A stretch of 64,000 nucleotides of DNA from Prostheceraeus crozeri (GCA_907163375.1 CAJQUW010001790.1:45805-109804); one strand, 5' to 3'; positions 25,260-36,465 are shown, numbered from the stretch's first letter. The notes: generated by a model from the sequence alone, not told the origin. A program made the numbers and translations.

Positions 25260-27260
25260 CGATTTCATACACATCTCTACACAGTACTCATAGTTTTGTG
25301 ATGATGTCATTCAAAAGCTGAAAACTATTTACAGTTTCAGAATTTCCATTATATACAGTTTCTTGCCTTTATCTCCAGTAACTTTTGAACCAGATATCCG
25401 ATTGACTTCATTTTAGAGCCCTTCAGGATGGAAGAAACATTTCGTCTGGAAAACTATGCACTAAATCTCAACAGAAGAAATCGCGTCAGCGTTCCAAATT
25501 CCGTTCATCTCTAACAAGCAAGATCTATCAACTTTTAGTGCCTTTTTGAAACGCCTGAAAGAAACTATAAAATTTATGTATTCCTTTCTTTCACTGCATG
25601 AATGATATCTCAATCCGTAGTATGTACCTACAAAATCCATTTTTCAATGGATTAATTAAAGTGCTAAGAACTGTATTGCTGCTCACTTAGTTGTATTGCA
25701 CTCTGGGTAATGCGATATTCATGAACAGTCTAATTATGTGGCGGCAGCTTTATCTGTATCTGAGATCCTGTTATCCAGCCATCCATGATGTATTGCATTT
25801 GTCGTCCTCAATTCATTGTGTTTCGTCTGCTTAAAAAGCAAAATGGCCGTGACAGCGCTCACGAAATTAAACAAGTCACTGAACATCCATCGTCATATGG
25901 GAATGAGTCTGCCTGCAATAAAAGGGATAAGTTTTTTAAAGATAGATCAAAATATCAAGTTTGGCGTTCACTTTCATCTGCATTATTCAACATAGGTCTA
26001 ATGATTTTTGATAGATAGTCTCTCTCAGGCCTCTCATTAGAGTCAGATGCTACGATGGAAATCTCCGGAGATTGTTTTGATAACGATGTTTGTAGATGCT
26101 CATGGATGCAAGACCGCTTGTTTGCTATATGGCGCACAGTATAGAAAAAGTCTGCCTCAAAATGTGTCGGATGCACTAGGATAGAAATCGAACAAAAAAA
26201 TGAAAATTCATCCTACCGTGTTTAAACTGCTGTGTATTGTACTGTGTTTGTACATTAGAGTAATTTTGTTGAATTCGATCTATGCATCAATGCTAAATAG
26301 CGTCGTACTATTTAGTATTATTTCTGATAAGGTAACACAATGAATTTGCATGCTGGTCAGTACAAGTGTCATTTCATCACTTGAGAAAGAGTGCACTGTT
26401 CATTCGAAACGTCAAGTTAATTTAACTTTATTAATAAAAACTCTTATTTTTCAAGCAACCGCGAGTTGAATTGTTTATCATTTTCAACGGGAGGACATTC
26501 TCCGCATTCTTGAAATGTTCCTTCGAAATCAAATAGTAGACTTGCGACAATTGCTCATGGAATGTAATTGATTACAATTTTAAATTACTCTGTTTTCCTT
26601 CAACTGCCTTTCAATTGCTTTGCAATTATTCTGGATAATTGCCGGTGTTACCACCTCTTCTTTTTCCGGGGTATTTAAGGTTCATTACAATTGCTTCATG
26701 GAAAAACAGACCAAGCTTGTAGCGTTGATCCAAAATTCCGGGATGTGATTGACCAAAAGAAAATAATCAGGAAACCAATTTTTGAAGGGGACCAGTATAA
26801 ACAATCATTATACTACATTAACAGTAGAATCATTAGTTTGGGACATTCAGATATTTCCTGAAGTGAAATAAAATGAAAAGAAAAGCAACGCAGTTGTATG
26901 CAGCTCACATAGTCTATGTGCATATTTAGGCGAAGTCCATGTGACAACAGATCTAATCAAAACCTAGAATCTTGTCTCAAAAATGACCAAAATCAGCCCA
27001 GAAAATTAGAATTTCCTGATAAATCAAGAAAAATCGCATCCCTGAAAATGACTCCTTTTCCTTCTTCCCTCAAGTGATTTCGTCTTGCATCAAAGACTCA
27101 AATGATGATGCAGTGCTAATATATCGATGCTTGTGGATTCTTGGAGACTTTATTGAGTTGACACTTATATTTTGGCTAATATTTAAATTGATTTAAAGAT
27201 TTAAAGTGGACTCCATACTGTAGAACGAATTGTTTACCTGTCTTTTCCGAGAAATTAAGT
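25260..27260. other. No gene seen
   Basis: About 2 kb of AT-rich DNA. Apart from the small hammerhead-like motif at 26389-26417, I see no repeats or coding signals. Confidence 0.45.
26389..26417 (+). other. Hammerhead-like GAAACG motif
   Basis: ACTTGAGAAAGAGTGCACTG onward can fold as an outer ACTTGA/TCAAGT stem with an inner GAGTG/CATTC hairpin followed by GAAACG. Hammerhead ribozymes in Penelope-like elements and retrozymes share a hairpin followed by GAAAC. Here the usual CTGANGA half is changed to TTGAGAA, so activity is doubtful. Confidence 0.35.
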
Positions 27261-27264
27261 AATA

Positions 27265-28066
27265 CAGTGACAGCCGCTTATTGTGATCATGTTGGGAAAA
27301 CGCTTTTTGATTACATTAAGCGGCTGATAACATTATCCGGTGGTTATATTTTGGCGTAGATTATTGATTCATTCAGACTAACCTGGTGTACAGTAAACCT
27401 TAAAACGATAGGACTGACGATAAATAGAAATAAGCACATAATTTTCGACTTGTCTTTAGCAGTATTTCTTTGACTTGACGGTCCCAGAGAATCATAACAC
27501 TAGTAAGTAAATCCAACTTCTCAGCAATCGCCAGATCCCGCCGTTTTGCTGTCATCTGTGTCGATGAAATTCTACCTTCGAACTGATGTGTACAAGACTT
27601 ATTAGTTATTGAGCGATGTTAGAATAAACGGGAAATACCTGAAGTTACGCATTTCCAAGAAGCTACACCGTACTCCGTCTGAAAGCTTTTTTGGGAACCG
27701 AGCTGTTTTTTAGAGATCTTTATGATGTCAACAGCATGGCTATGGAGCATGCTGTTTGGCCGTGCATGATTTATCCCGTGCCGTCATCCATCGATCGAAC
27801 AAAGATAACGTTTGACTTGAATTAAAATGATGATTTGATACTTTCTCGCCTGCACAATAACTGCGAGATTTTGTACTTTACTGCACTTGACAGTGCCAGG
27901 AATTGATTACATGATGACCAATATTTGATCATATTAACCGGCGGCTTGATCACAATAAGCGGCGTAAAAGCCATACAAAAAGATTGAAGTGAATTTGGTT
28001 TTTCATATTTGATCCCATTAATCGGCTGATAGCATTAAACAGTGATAACATTAAACGGCGATCACT
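27265..28066. mobile_element. pogo/Tigger-like non-autonomous element
   Basis: Left CAGTGACAGCCGCTTATTGT and right (inverted) CAGTGATCGCCGTTTAATGT, with TA on both sides, bound 802 bp. The motif CATTAAGCGGCTGATAACAT and variants recur several times just inside both ends, an arrangement seen in pogo-type elements. No transposase remains. Confidence 0.85.
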
Positions 28067-28699
28067 GTAGCAGTTTTCTGATTTACATTTCGTGATCAAT
28101 AAGTTTCTTCGGATTGAAAAAGGATGCCAAAGGAACACAATTTTCTGAATCCATTTTTATCATTTACAATTTATGCTGTCACTTATTTTTAGCAACATGA
28201 AAATCCTTGGCAATTTGACGTGGCAAACAATTCCCACACTACACTTGCAGAAGAATAGCTTCTTCTTTCTAAGGAAATCGATACAAGAACTGATAAGCAG
28301 ATCAAATGTGTTACCTTCGGCGATACGAATTTGAGGAAATCCTAGCAAATCTAATCAGGTATAGACAACGAGGATAAATGTCCATGCGCACAGGAAATTT
28401 GCTATCCCTGAAGTGTATTAATGTAACAAATTTGATCTCTAGTCCGACAAGTGAGAGCAAATTTTGCCTTCCTTAGGGAATTTCCCCCAGCATCCTAAAA
28501 ATGGAGCAGCCATGACGTGAACTCTAAATGTTCGCAAATATCACTATTTTCGCTTTGATTCAGGATACTTCGTATTCAGTTAATTGTCTTTCATGTAAGT
28601 CGTAATTACATAAGCATTGAATTTGATTGTCCAATAGTTTTTCAAGCCTATCTTGTGCTTCCTTCTCTCTTGAATTAGCACAATTAAAATTTTATTTGT

Positions 28700-29277
28700 C
28701 TCCGCAAGCATAATGTAGATATCCTATCATTTTATTTGACCTATAAAGTATGCCAGATTATTACATAGATAAAGTATACTACACCTTTTCCATTTCAGAT
28801 ATTTCCAAGTCGATTTCAGATTTTTCCAAATGAATTTCAGACTTTTCCAGATAGATTTCAGATTTCTCCATTTGAATTTCAGATATCTTCAAATTTGAGC
28901 CCGTGGTAGATATATGAAATTTAATAAGAGAAATCTGAAATCCATCTGGAAATGTCTGAAATAGACATGGAAAAGGTGTAGATTATTACATAGTTGTAGA
29001 ATCGTATTTCAGAATCTGATATGATATGTTCTGATATTATTATCTGATATATAATAAGATATCTGATAAAATTTGTTCCCAGGGAAAATCTTGGTGGAGA
29101 GGGATTCTATCGCGGATATCTATGGTTCTAATAATCTGGCATACTTTATAACGGATAGAGGATAGCTATACGATTCTCTGACATAGCTCGTGAAATTATT
29201 TGATACATTCCTCGGGATTCATCAAATTATTTTCCCCTCTATATCCCAGAGAATCGCATAGCCATCTTCTATCCATT
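28700..29277. repeat. Nested hairpins inserted in a foldback repeat, with a 21-bp tandem array
   Basis: The outer inverted pair ATAAAGTATGCCAGATTATT (28743) and AATAATCTGGCATACTTTAT (ending about 29150) encloses a second pair, CTACACCTTTTCCAT (from 28779) and ATGGAAAAGGTGTAG (ending 28981). Inside that are five 21-bp units of the type TTCAGATTTTTCCAAATGAA (28794-28898). A third hairpin follows at 29153-29277 (GGATAGAGGATAGCTATACG and its inverse). By comparison with 55275-55340, the whole block interrupts a family member between CCTATAAAG and AGCAGATTATTGCCCG. Confidence 0.75.
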
Positions 29278-29286
29278 AATTAAAGC

Positions 29287-29655
29287 AGATTATTGCCCGC
29301 GCGGGAAATAATATTTACTCCAATGCACGGGAAGGAGCATAATCTATGAACATTATAGTTGAGTTTTGACCGGCTTAGTATCCATTAGATCTGAGAATAG
29401 ATATTTACATTATTGGACAGGCTAAATTTCTGCTCAAATACTCTTGATAATCATAGACATGTCAATCACAATTTGTCCTTGATCATCATAGCACGTCGCC
29501 AAATAAAATTCTCTATCCAACTCGTGCATGAGATTGCTTCATCATAGCATTCTAACTCGTTAGATTTAAATATTCCTCTCCCTACGGGATCGGGTATTTA
29601 AGATATCTAACTCGTGAAATGCAATAATGAAGCAATCATGCACTAGTAGCGTAAA
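29287..29655 (+). repeat. Foldback family with CCCGCGCGGG core, partial copy
   Basis: Begins AGCAGATTATTGCCCGCGCG, then CCAATGCACGGGAAGGAGC, and includes TTGATAATCATAGACATGTC. It ends in a hairpin made of CTCGTGCATGAGATTGCTTC and its inverse GAAGCAATCATGCACTAG around TCCCTACGGGATCGGG. Relatives are at 32620-33215, 33216-33480 and 55275-55600. Confidence 0.8.
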
Positions 29656-29877
29656 TAACTAAATTACTTGTCAAATCTCAACAAGTGTAAGCCTACGAGA
29701 CAATGTCATCCATCCACTTATTCTATGATTTTATTTATCATTCACTCGTCGATAGCTGCCTTAATTGAATGACTAGACGAGGAAGTCATGATGGTAAACG
29801 TTGGTCACAAATCAGTGAATGATGCTCGGGCTAACAAAGATTTAATTGTGACGCATCAAGTGTATACAGCAAATGTT

Positions 29878-30398
29878 CACAGAATTATATTGTTTAGTCG
29901 TGTCACTTTGCTAGAAGTTAAAAAACTGATTCAAAACGACGGCACATGCAGGAATTTACTAAGTGGGAAAAAAGAAATTCTCAATGCCTTACAGAGATAG
30001 GAAAAATAGTCGTATGCCCTTGCGAATTGCTGTGAATTCCTTCAAAATACTCCGATCGCTACGTCTCCTTCAGATTCGAAGAATTCAGATCATTGCACAA
30101 AAGTTTTCTCGATGATGTTGGGTCCTCCGATCATTTTAAAAAAGTTAGCAGGCGTACGAAAAAACGCTCACAAACTTCTCCGTAAATTTTGACATCGTCT
30201 GTGTCTCTTTGCTGTGTGATCTTGTTGTTAACAGTCACTGAAACTTCGCACAATTTGGCGTGTTTAATGTTGAGCTGGCTGCTCATTGTTCGATAACTAT
30301 GTTCTTTTGTCAGCAGATTGTGTAATGTCATTAACACTACATGTTCCAATGTTTCATTTCTAGTCAAACGGAAGAAGTGACGACCTGTCTAATTCTGT
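29878..30398 (-). mobile_element. Non-autonomous element, CACAGAATTAGA ends, 8-bp TSD (copy 2)
   Basis: 521 bp with ends CACAGAATTATA and (inverted) CACAGAATTAGA. Flanks CAAATGTT (29870-29877) and CAATTGTT (30400-30407) differ at one base with one extra base between, consistent with an aged 8-bp duplication. Its minus-strand frame 30131-30367 (78 codons) is the longest version of the shared peptide. Confidence 0.85.
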
Positions 30399-30610
30399 GG
30401 CAATTGTTGCTATCGACGGTTTATCAATTCTAAATCTGATAATCACACAGTAGCACGTTAGATTTTAGAAAGATTATTCGTGCTTCCCGTTGTAAGCTGG
30501 CTGAAGTTGTGTGATTGCTTTTGTCTTCTGTTATTGTTGTATCTCGAATATTAGTCAGTTTGCGAAGGAAACCGACCTGAAAACTCCCGAATTAGTAGTT
30601 GTTTACCAAC
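30399..30610 (+). repeat. Repeat shared inverted with 35895-36104
   Basis: Over 200 bp match the stretch at 35895-36104 on the opposite strand almost base for base, ending at CGGGAGTTTTCAGGTCGG. In both places the repeat abuts an end of the CACAGAATTAGA family, so the block was duplicated after that insertion. Confidence 0.8.
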
Positions 30611-30768
30611 ACCTGATAGATCTCATTGGATAACTGACCAACAAAACCAAGTGAGAAAAAAATACCTACGGCTAGATGTTGAACCTAACTAAATGAAATG
30701 ACTCATTCAAGACTCACACTATATCCATGTGTGCCCGATTTAATCTTGCTTGATTTAGGTGATGACCA

Positions 30769-31559
30769 GGGCAATTATTTTATGACATCTCATATGATAA
30801 TGCATGAATGGCGTGAGAAGGCAGACGCATATCAAATAAATATAGAAAAATAGACCAATCTGCCAGAAGTAAGTTTATTTTCCGCAACGTATCGAAGCAC
30901 CCTACTTCGTCGTCAGGCGATAATAAAATGTTGACAAATACATACATGTATTTGTCAACATTTTATTATCGCAGATTGGTCTATTTTTTATATTTATTTG
31001 ACATCTCATATCTTCGTCATATTTTTAGGGTAAGGTAATATTGTCATGCTTTCTGTATCTGTACCGGGAAGAGGGGATAGAAAATGACAGATGCTTGCAG
31101 AATGACGCAATATCGGTCTTTTCAGCAGTGTGATGCAGTCTGAGGACAGTTCTAGTGCATGGATTGCCCACAGATATGAATGTTACCGGCGGGGGCCAGG
31201 ATTGCCTCGTCTGTCGTCTGCCTTTCCTTGCCAGACAACCGCTGCTTCGGTACAGCGTTCTCCTCCATGTTGAAGAAGATTCTATGCAAAGACAGACCTT
31301 TTGTGACATCAACTGTAGTAAATTACATTACTGTTTTGTACAACAAGCTGTAAATGGGTATACTGTGGTAAAAGTTGGAAATAAATCGTTTTAGTTATCG
31401 TAAACTTAACTTTCTGCCTACAAATGGACTAACAATTTTTGCCATTTTTCAAGATTTTAAGTCATATCTTGGTCACGTTTTGAGTTTTTAGGCCATGTTT
31501 GGCTATAGTTTAAGCTTTGTTAGGTCATATTTTCGATTTTTGGGTCATAAAAATTGCCC
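30769..31559 (+). mobile_element. Short DNA element with GGGCAATT ends (copy 2), interrupted
   Basis: Inverted partner of 14868-15454, ending GTCATAAAAATTGCCC next to TA. The left end (GGGCAATTATTTTATGAC) is separated from the rest by the insertion at 30796-30999. Its plus-strand frame 31155-31394 (79 codons) matches the minus frame 14988-15236 in copy 1. Confidence 0.7.
30796..30999 (-). mobile_element. Small retrozyme/Penelope-like insertion with 12-bp TSD
   Basis: The insertion lies between perfect direct repeats GACATCTCATAT (30784-30795 and 31000-31011). Inside, a roughly 31-bp inverted pair (TCAAATAAATATAGAAAAAT onward and its inverse) encloses a perfect 56-bp palindrome (30917-30972) built on GCGATAATAAAATGTTGACA. 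Beside it, on the minus strand at 30883-30918, CTGACGA is followed by a hairpin CGAAG/CTTCG and GATACG, one base from the hammerhead pattern CTGANGA-stem-GAAAC. A target duplication of that length fits a retroelement better than a cut-and-paste transposon. Confidence 0.6.
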
Positions 31560-31569
31560 TAAAAATTTT

Positions 31570-32600
31570 ATATTATAGATTATACGGTACTTCTATTCTT
31601 TCCCCTCACATTTCTGTTGTTGACACCCGGAAGTATTGCATCGTCAACGATATTCTCTTGCTCCTAAGGGCAGTCTCACTGACGTGGCATAGCGTTGAGT
31701 ATGTAAAACTTCTCTTATCTGAATTGTAGAACATTTACATCCTCAGAATTAGACAACTGTTCGTCATTTGTCTGTAGACAACAATACCACGAAGTTCATG
31801 ATCACAGCTGCACCTTGTATTCTAACTGAGTATCCAAGGGAGCAATCCTTCATCCCAGTGTTCAAGTAAGACTTCTCAGTCGTGTTGTAGTGTCACTCAA
31901 TGACAGATCAAGTCTACTCTAAACCCAATGTGACTAACTTTGTTGAAATTTAATGATCTTGGAAAATTTGAAAAATGTGGATTGGGGAAGAATAGAAGTA
32001 CCGATTATATTATAATATTATAAATGAAGTTGGAAGTATGAGATGGTTTGTTTTTGTCTGAAATTGACCGAATATTCGGTCCAATATTGTGTTTTCGGGA
32101 ATGTTTGTCGCGAACATGTTCAACATGTGTTGCAAAGTCGCGGACAATAAGAAAGGAATGACAATGTGTAAAATTAATATAGGCAACAATCTCATGATGA
32201 TGTACGTGAACTTGTCCTCTGATAGATCATCAATACAAACAATTCATACAAAAATTCAAACAGAATCAAACAAGGTTGACATCAGACATGAACTGTGGGA
32301 GTAAATGGCAACGTATCTGCTGCAAGATGATTCATTTTCTTCTCAAGGATTAGTCATCCTACAAGCGTTCATTGAGCATGAATCATTCTTCCATCTACAG
32401 AATCACATCTAAACCAAAGTTCATGTCCCATTTTGCTAACTCGATCAATTTTCTCTTTAAAGTGTTAAATGTTGTTGATTTGTCTTCGTTGTATTATAAC
32501 TTATCTTCAATGTGAAGAGTTTCTTGAAGTTTCGCAGTCTGATAATCTCCATGATTATTGCTTCCATAATAAAGTTTTTGCTTTCCAATGTGACATTATT
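31570..32600. other. No gene seen
   Basis: AT-rich DNA with only short open frames on both strands and no repeat structure that I can see. Confidence 0.45.
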
Positions 32601-32619
32601 CGTCTACTTTTTCATCTGT

Positions 32620-33215
32620 ATTGTAGATAATCCCACCGCTTCACTTGACCTGTAAAGCAGATTATCTCCCGCGCGGGAGATGACATTTACTCCAATGCAC
32701 TGGAAGGAGCGGAATCTATGCCAATTATGAGTGTTCTTGTCCTGCTTTAGTGAAGACTGGATCTGTAATAGTTATTTACGCAACTAGTGCAGGGTTGCTT
32801 CTTTATAGCATTTCACGAGTTAGATATCTTAAATGTCCGAGGCCGTAGGGAGAGGTCCATTTAAATCTAACGAGTTGGAATATTATGATGAAGCAATCTC
32901 ATGCACGAATTGCGTAGATAATTTTATTTGACAACGTGCTATGATGATCAAGGACAGATTGTGATTGACATGCCTATGATTATCAAGAATATTTGAATAG
33001 AAATTTATCCTGACCAATATTGCAAATATCTCTTCCTAGATCTAGTCTGTAATAGTCTCCTAATCGCTAGTCTCCTAATCGCCATAGATTTCTCTCCTTC
33101 CCGTGCATTGGAGTAAATATTATATCCCGCTCGGGCAATAATCTGCTTTACAGGTCAAAGAGAGCGATAGGATATCTACAATGCATGCACGGAGACAAAT
33201 AAGCCGGTATTTACA
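32620..33215. repeat. Foldback element with CCCGCGCGGG core, both arms
   Basis: Left arm TGACCTGTAAAGCAGATTAT then CCCGCGCGGGAGATGACATT. Right arm is the inverse, ending CTTTACAGGTCAAAGAGAGC and GGATATCTACAATGCATGCA. The middle contains a hairpin (32782-32915) based on AACTAGTGCAGGGTTGCTTC around CGAGGCCGTAGGGAG. This is the most complete member of the family. Confidence 0.8.
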
Positions 33216-33480
33216 CTACTGATTAGGATAAATGTCTATTCAAATATTCTTGATAATCATAGACAAATCAGTCACAATCTGTCCTCGATCATTATAGCAC
33301 GTCGTCAAATAAAATTATCTACGCAATTCGTGCATGAGATTGCTACATTATAGCATTTGAACTCGTTAGATGTAGATGGCCCTCACCCTACGAGCTCGGG
33401 CATTTTGGATATTTAACTCGTGGAGTGCTATAAAAGAGCAATCATGCACTAGTTCCGCAAATAGGTAACTCGTAACAATT
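33216..33480 (+). repeat. Half copy of the foldback family
   Basis: It directly continues the previous element and repeats its second half: ATTCTTGATAATCATAGACA, then a terminal hairpin (33330-33470) around CCTACGAGCTCGGG. It lies head to tail with 32620-33215. Confidence 0.75.
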
Positions 33481-33654
33481 ACTGCACTCTTCCATTGAAG
33501 TACATTAGCACATAGAAAAATTTTCATCCTCTAAAAACGGGAAATTCTACATGGAAGTACCGTTGATATCTACAATTTACAAAAGAAATAGAGGTCGATT
33601 TTTGCAAAATTCTGATGGTCATAGATTCTGGGGATATTGTGAAATATGAAGTTA

Positions 33655-33790
33655 CTTACACAACTCGTGCAAAGATATCCATCTTAACTGCATTATTCTC
33701 GATTGACAAATGCCTTCGCCCTTCGGGTTCGTGCATAGACTTGTTGATTTCGAAGACTGCAATCAAAATGGATACTTTGCACTAGTTGCG
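33655..33790. repeat. Related hairpin
   Basis: ACTCGTGCAAAGATATCCAT and its inverse (ATGGATACTTTGCACTAGT) surround CCTTCGCCCTTCGGGTTCG. The architecture (a CTCGTGCA/TGCACTAG stem and a CG-rich loop) is that of the foldback family, but the arm sequence differs. Confidence 0.65.
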
Positions 33791-34295
33791 TAAATATTTA
33801 TTATGATTTTTCTCTTTTAGTAATACTTTAAAATGGGTTTCATGCATTTCAAAGTTGTAATCTTTTAAATTAACTAATCCAGCCTACTAAACCGGATAAC
33901 GGTGCATGGAATTCAACGCAATTAGGATGAGTAGTTCATAAATTAGACTTCATTTAAACAACAGGCATGCCTGCTGAACTTGATTGTGGGCAATTCCATC
34001 CAACAGGTTAGAAAGCGTGCGTGCAATGAATGACATGCTTGCCGCATATTACTAGTTGTTGATGCGGTGTACGGATGATGTTGATTTTCATTTCCAACGA
34101 GAGAAAAAAGATAAAGCACTGCCAGTTGCGTTAATCCAGATGTCTATTGTTGGAAACAAGATAGGTAAAACTGTTTCTACTCCTCTGACGAGGAAGAAAA
34201 TGATGTTTCAAGGATGGATTCTCACTGTTCACGCGCAATATAGGAATATTATCCACTTTTAGAGGACATAAATGTATAGATTCCGATGAGGCGTC

Positions 34296-34505
34296 TATCG
34301 TCGGTATTCTAACCCAAGATGCAATGAAGATGAGATCTATGGCGATGTCTACAAGCAGTGATTCTTAGAAGTGAAAATCTACGTTTTCCTCTAAAATTTT
34401 GACTATTGCGTAATTTCTAAGGCGATTAGACATAGACAGATTCTTGCGGGTAATAATGCAGTTTTTAACTCATTTCAATTTCAATGAAATTGAGCGGACA
34501 ATAAT
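34296..34505 (+). repeat. Dispersed repeat, interrupted; partner at 50105-50395
   Basis: Blocks such as GGCGATGTCTA, AAGCAGTGATTC, ATAATGCAGTTTT and GAGCGGACAA occur in the same order in the inverse of 50105-50395. The copy resumes at about 35650 (AACTACGGC, TGATTGATGTAGAAATCG). The interval 34506-35648, holding the element at 34846-35648, is an insertion. Confidence 0.7.
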
Positions 34506-34845
34506 TAATGATCGCGGTCTGATTTAAAGAAGGCCATAATGATAATGCTGAGTGGTTCATTCTGGTCATCATTTAAGGAATACCACAATTACATTGTTGC
34601 TGTTATTCATACGGAGCTCAGAAGCTATGTTTCTATTATATTTAATCGATGGAAGATTAAACAAATGATCAAAGACTATTTGAAAGAGCAGACCGCAATG
34701 ACAGTGTCATTCCTGTCCGGTTTTTTCCTATTGATTTGGGCATGTCTAAAAAGCGTACCACAATAATATATTTGCTGTTCAATTTTTTTCAGTGGAATGC
34801 AATGTCCAAAAAATCGGACAGCAATGATGCTACACAGGAACAATA

Positions 34846-35648
34846 GGGTAAAATCGGGTATTATCGACACTAAAATGGTTTTCGGACTTTCACGGCTGTA
34901 TTTCTTGGTTTTGATATGAACTGTGATATCCAACTGATCTCTTCGTACTTGAATTTGAAAGTTTATAGATTGATTTTATGATTCTAGGTGAAAGCAAGGT
35001 GTAAACTATAATGATATTCGTTTAATATCGACACTTTGTCGGGTAAGATCGACAGTCCCAAAAATAAGAGTCAACATTTGCCAGGTATAGTAGACTAAAG
35101 ACATTATATATTGTAATAAGCGGAACTTAAGATATTTGTTGTTTCTTTGGCAGTCTGAGAAGGTGGAATTTCATGACTGAGAGCAGTCTAGCGAGTCCAT
35201 CTTCGTCAAAGAAAAAGAAGAATTCCGCACATTTTTCATGCATGTAACGCAAGCGTGTAACGCAGCGGAAAGTGATGAAGTTTCGCGTTTTCAGACAATC
35301 AAAGAGACAACAGATGTGTAAAATCAGAACAATATCGATATTATGACTGTATATATCCACATTTGTGACAACAGATGTGACAGAGTTTCCCCAGTTTATC
35401 TTACTTGTCTTTTTTTGACGCCTTTTTAGGGAACTGTCGATGTCGCCCTGCAATGTGTCGATATTATGCGAACATCATTACAGACTGCGCACTTCACTTT
35501 TCACCGGAAATCAGAAATTAAATCGATGGATGAATGGATTCGAGTATGAAGAGATTTTTTGGATACCATAGTTTATATCAAAACCGAAAAATGCAACTGT
35601 GAGAGCCCTAAAATTGTTTTGAACTGTCGATATTACCCGACTTTACCC
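34846..35648. mobile_element. TA-flanked element with GGGTAAAATCGGGTATTATC ends
   Basis: Ends GGGTAAAATCGGGTATTATC and (inverted) GGGTAAAGTCGGGTAATATC are flanked by TA, and degenerate similarity continues inward for about 85 bp on both sides (TTTGATATGAACTGTGATAT and TTTGATATAAACTATGGTAT). The motif TATCGACA recurs inside. 803 bp with no transposase. The target site suggests the Tc1/mariner group. Confidence 0.88.
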
Positions 35649-35894
35649 TAATAACTACGGCTTAAGTGTCTGCTGATTGATGTAGAAATCGGCATGATTT
35701 TCATCTTCATTGAGCTAGAGCATAGACTTCTTAGAGCATGAACGCCTAGATTTGTCAACTTCCCATCGACTGTTTTAGTATCTGAAAATGACTCTTACAA
35801 TAATTGAATTTCCAAATGGTGTCGGTTTCATCTATAATGTCTCTATATCAAAAGCACCCGCGTCTCATTCAAGGTTCAGTCCAGTCTGATGTCT

Positions 35895-36190
35895 GTTACA
35901 GACAGACATCGGGAGTTTTCAGGTCGGTTTCCTTCGCAAACTGACTAATATTCGAGATACAACAATAACAGAAGCCAAAAGCAATCACACAGCTTCAGCC
36001 AGCTTACGACGGCAAGCACGAATAATCTTTCTAAAATCTAACGTGCTACTGTGTGATTATCAGACTTAGAATTGATAAACCGTCGATAGCAACAATTGAC
36101 ACCACAGAATTAGACAGGTCGTCACTTCTTCTGTTTGACTAGAAATGAAACATTGGAACATGTAGTGTTAATGACAATCTGCTGACATCA
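35895..36190 (-). repeat. Repeat shared with 30399-30610 plus a truncated CACAGAATTAGA end
   Basis: Inverse of 30399-30610, then the element end CACAGAATTAGACAGG at about 36102 running on for about 75 bp (to TTAATGACAATCTGCTGACA) before similarity stops. The frame TRNETLEHVVLMT is preserved across this piece. Confidence 0.75.
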
Positions 36191-36387
36191 TTGATGTTGA
36201 AAGGGGAAGATAACGCAGTCTCGCGAGAAAGTGAAGCCAGCGGTTGACACTGGCGATCGTGTAATAGTGGCAGAAAGTGAACGGGCGTTAACTTCCCTAA
36301 ATCAGACAGTCTCAAATGCGCATCTAAGCATTGTCTATATGTATTTCTGTACTTATCATTGAAGTACATAAGAAAATTCCTTTCACT
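36139..36387 (-). CDS. Possible transposon exon, unrecognised
   Basis: A minus-strand open frame encodes MYFNDKYRNTYRQCLDAHLR then LSDLGKLTPVHFLPLL and can be read a few codons further upstream (SERNFL). The peptide looks coding rather than random, and it lies just downstream of the P/THAP9-like exon on the same strand, so it may be another exon of that element. I cannot name a domain. The frame runs into the shared repeat at its 3' end. Confidence 0.3.
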   Translation of the reverse strand, partial: SERNFLMYFNDKYRNTYRQCLDAHLRLSDLGKLTPVHFLPLLHDRQCQPLASLSRETALSSPFNINDVSRLSLTLHVPMFHF

Positions 36388-36465
36388 TCGCTATCTTATA
36401 TAGACCCATAGCAAATGTTATCTAAAACATACACTCGTACATACAGCGGATAGGCTGAAATATTG

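Noticed and set aside
28743-33790. CRISPR-like array
   Set aside because: The repeats are inverted, unevenly spaced and of different lengths, in a eukaryotic context; they are foldback elements.
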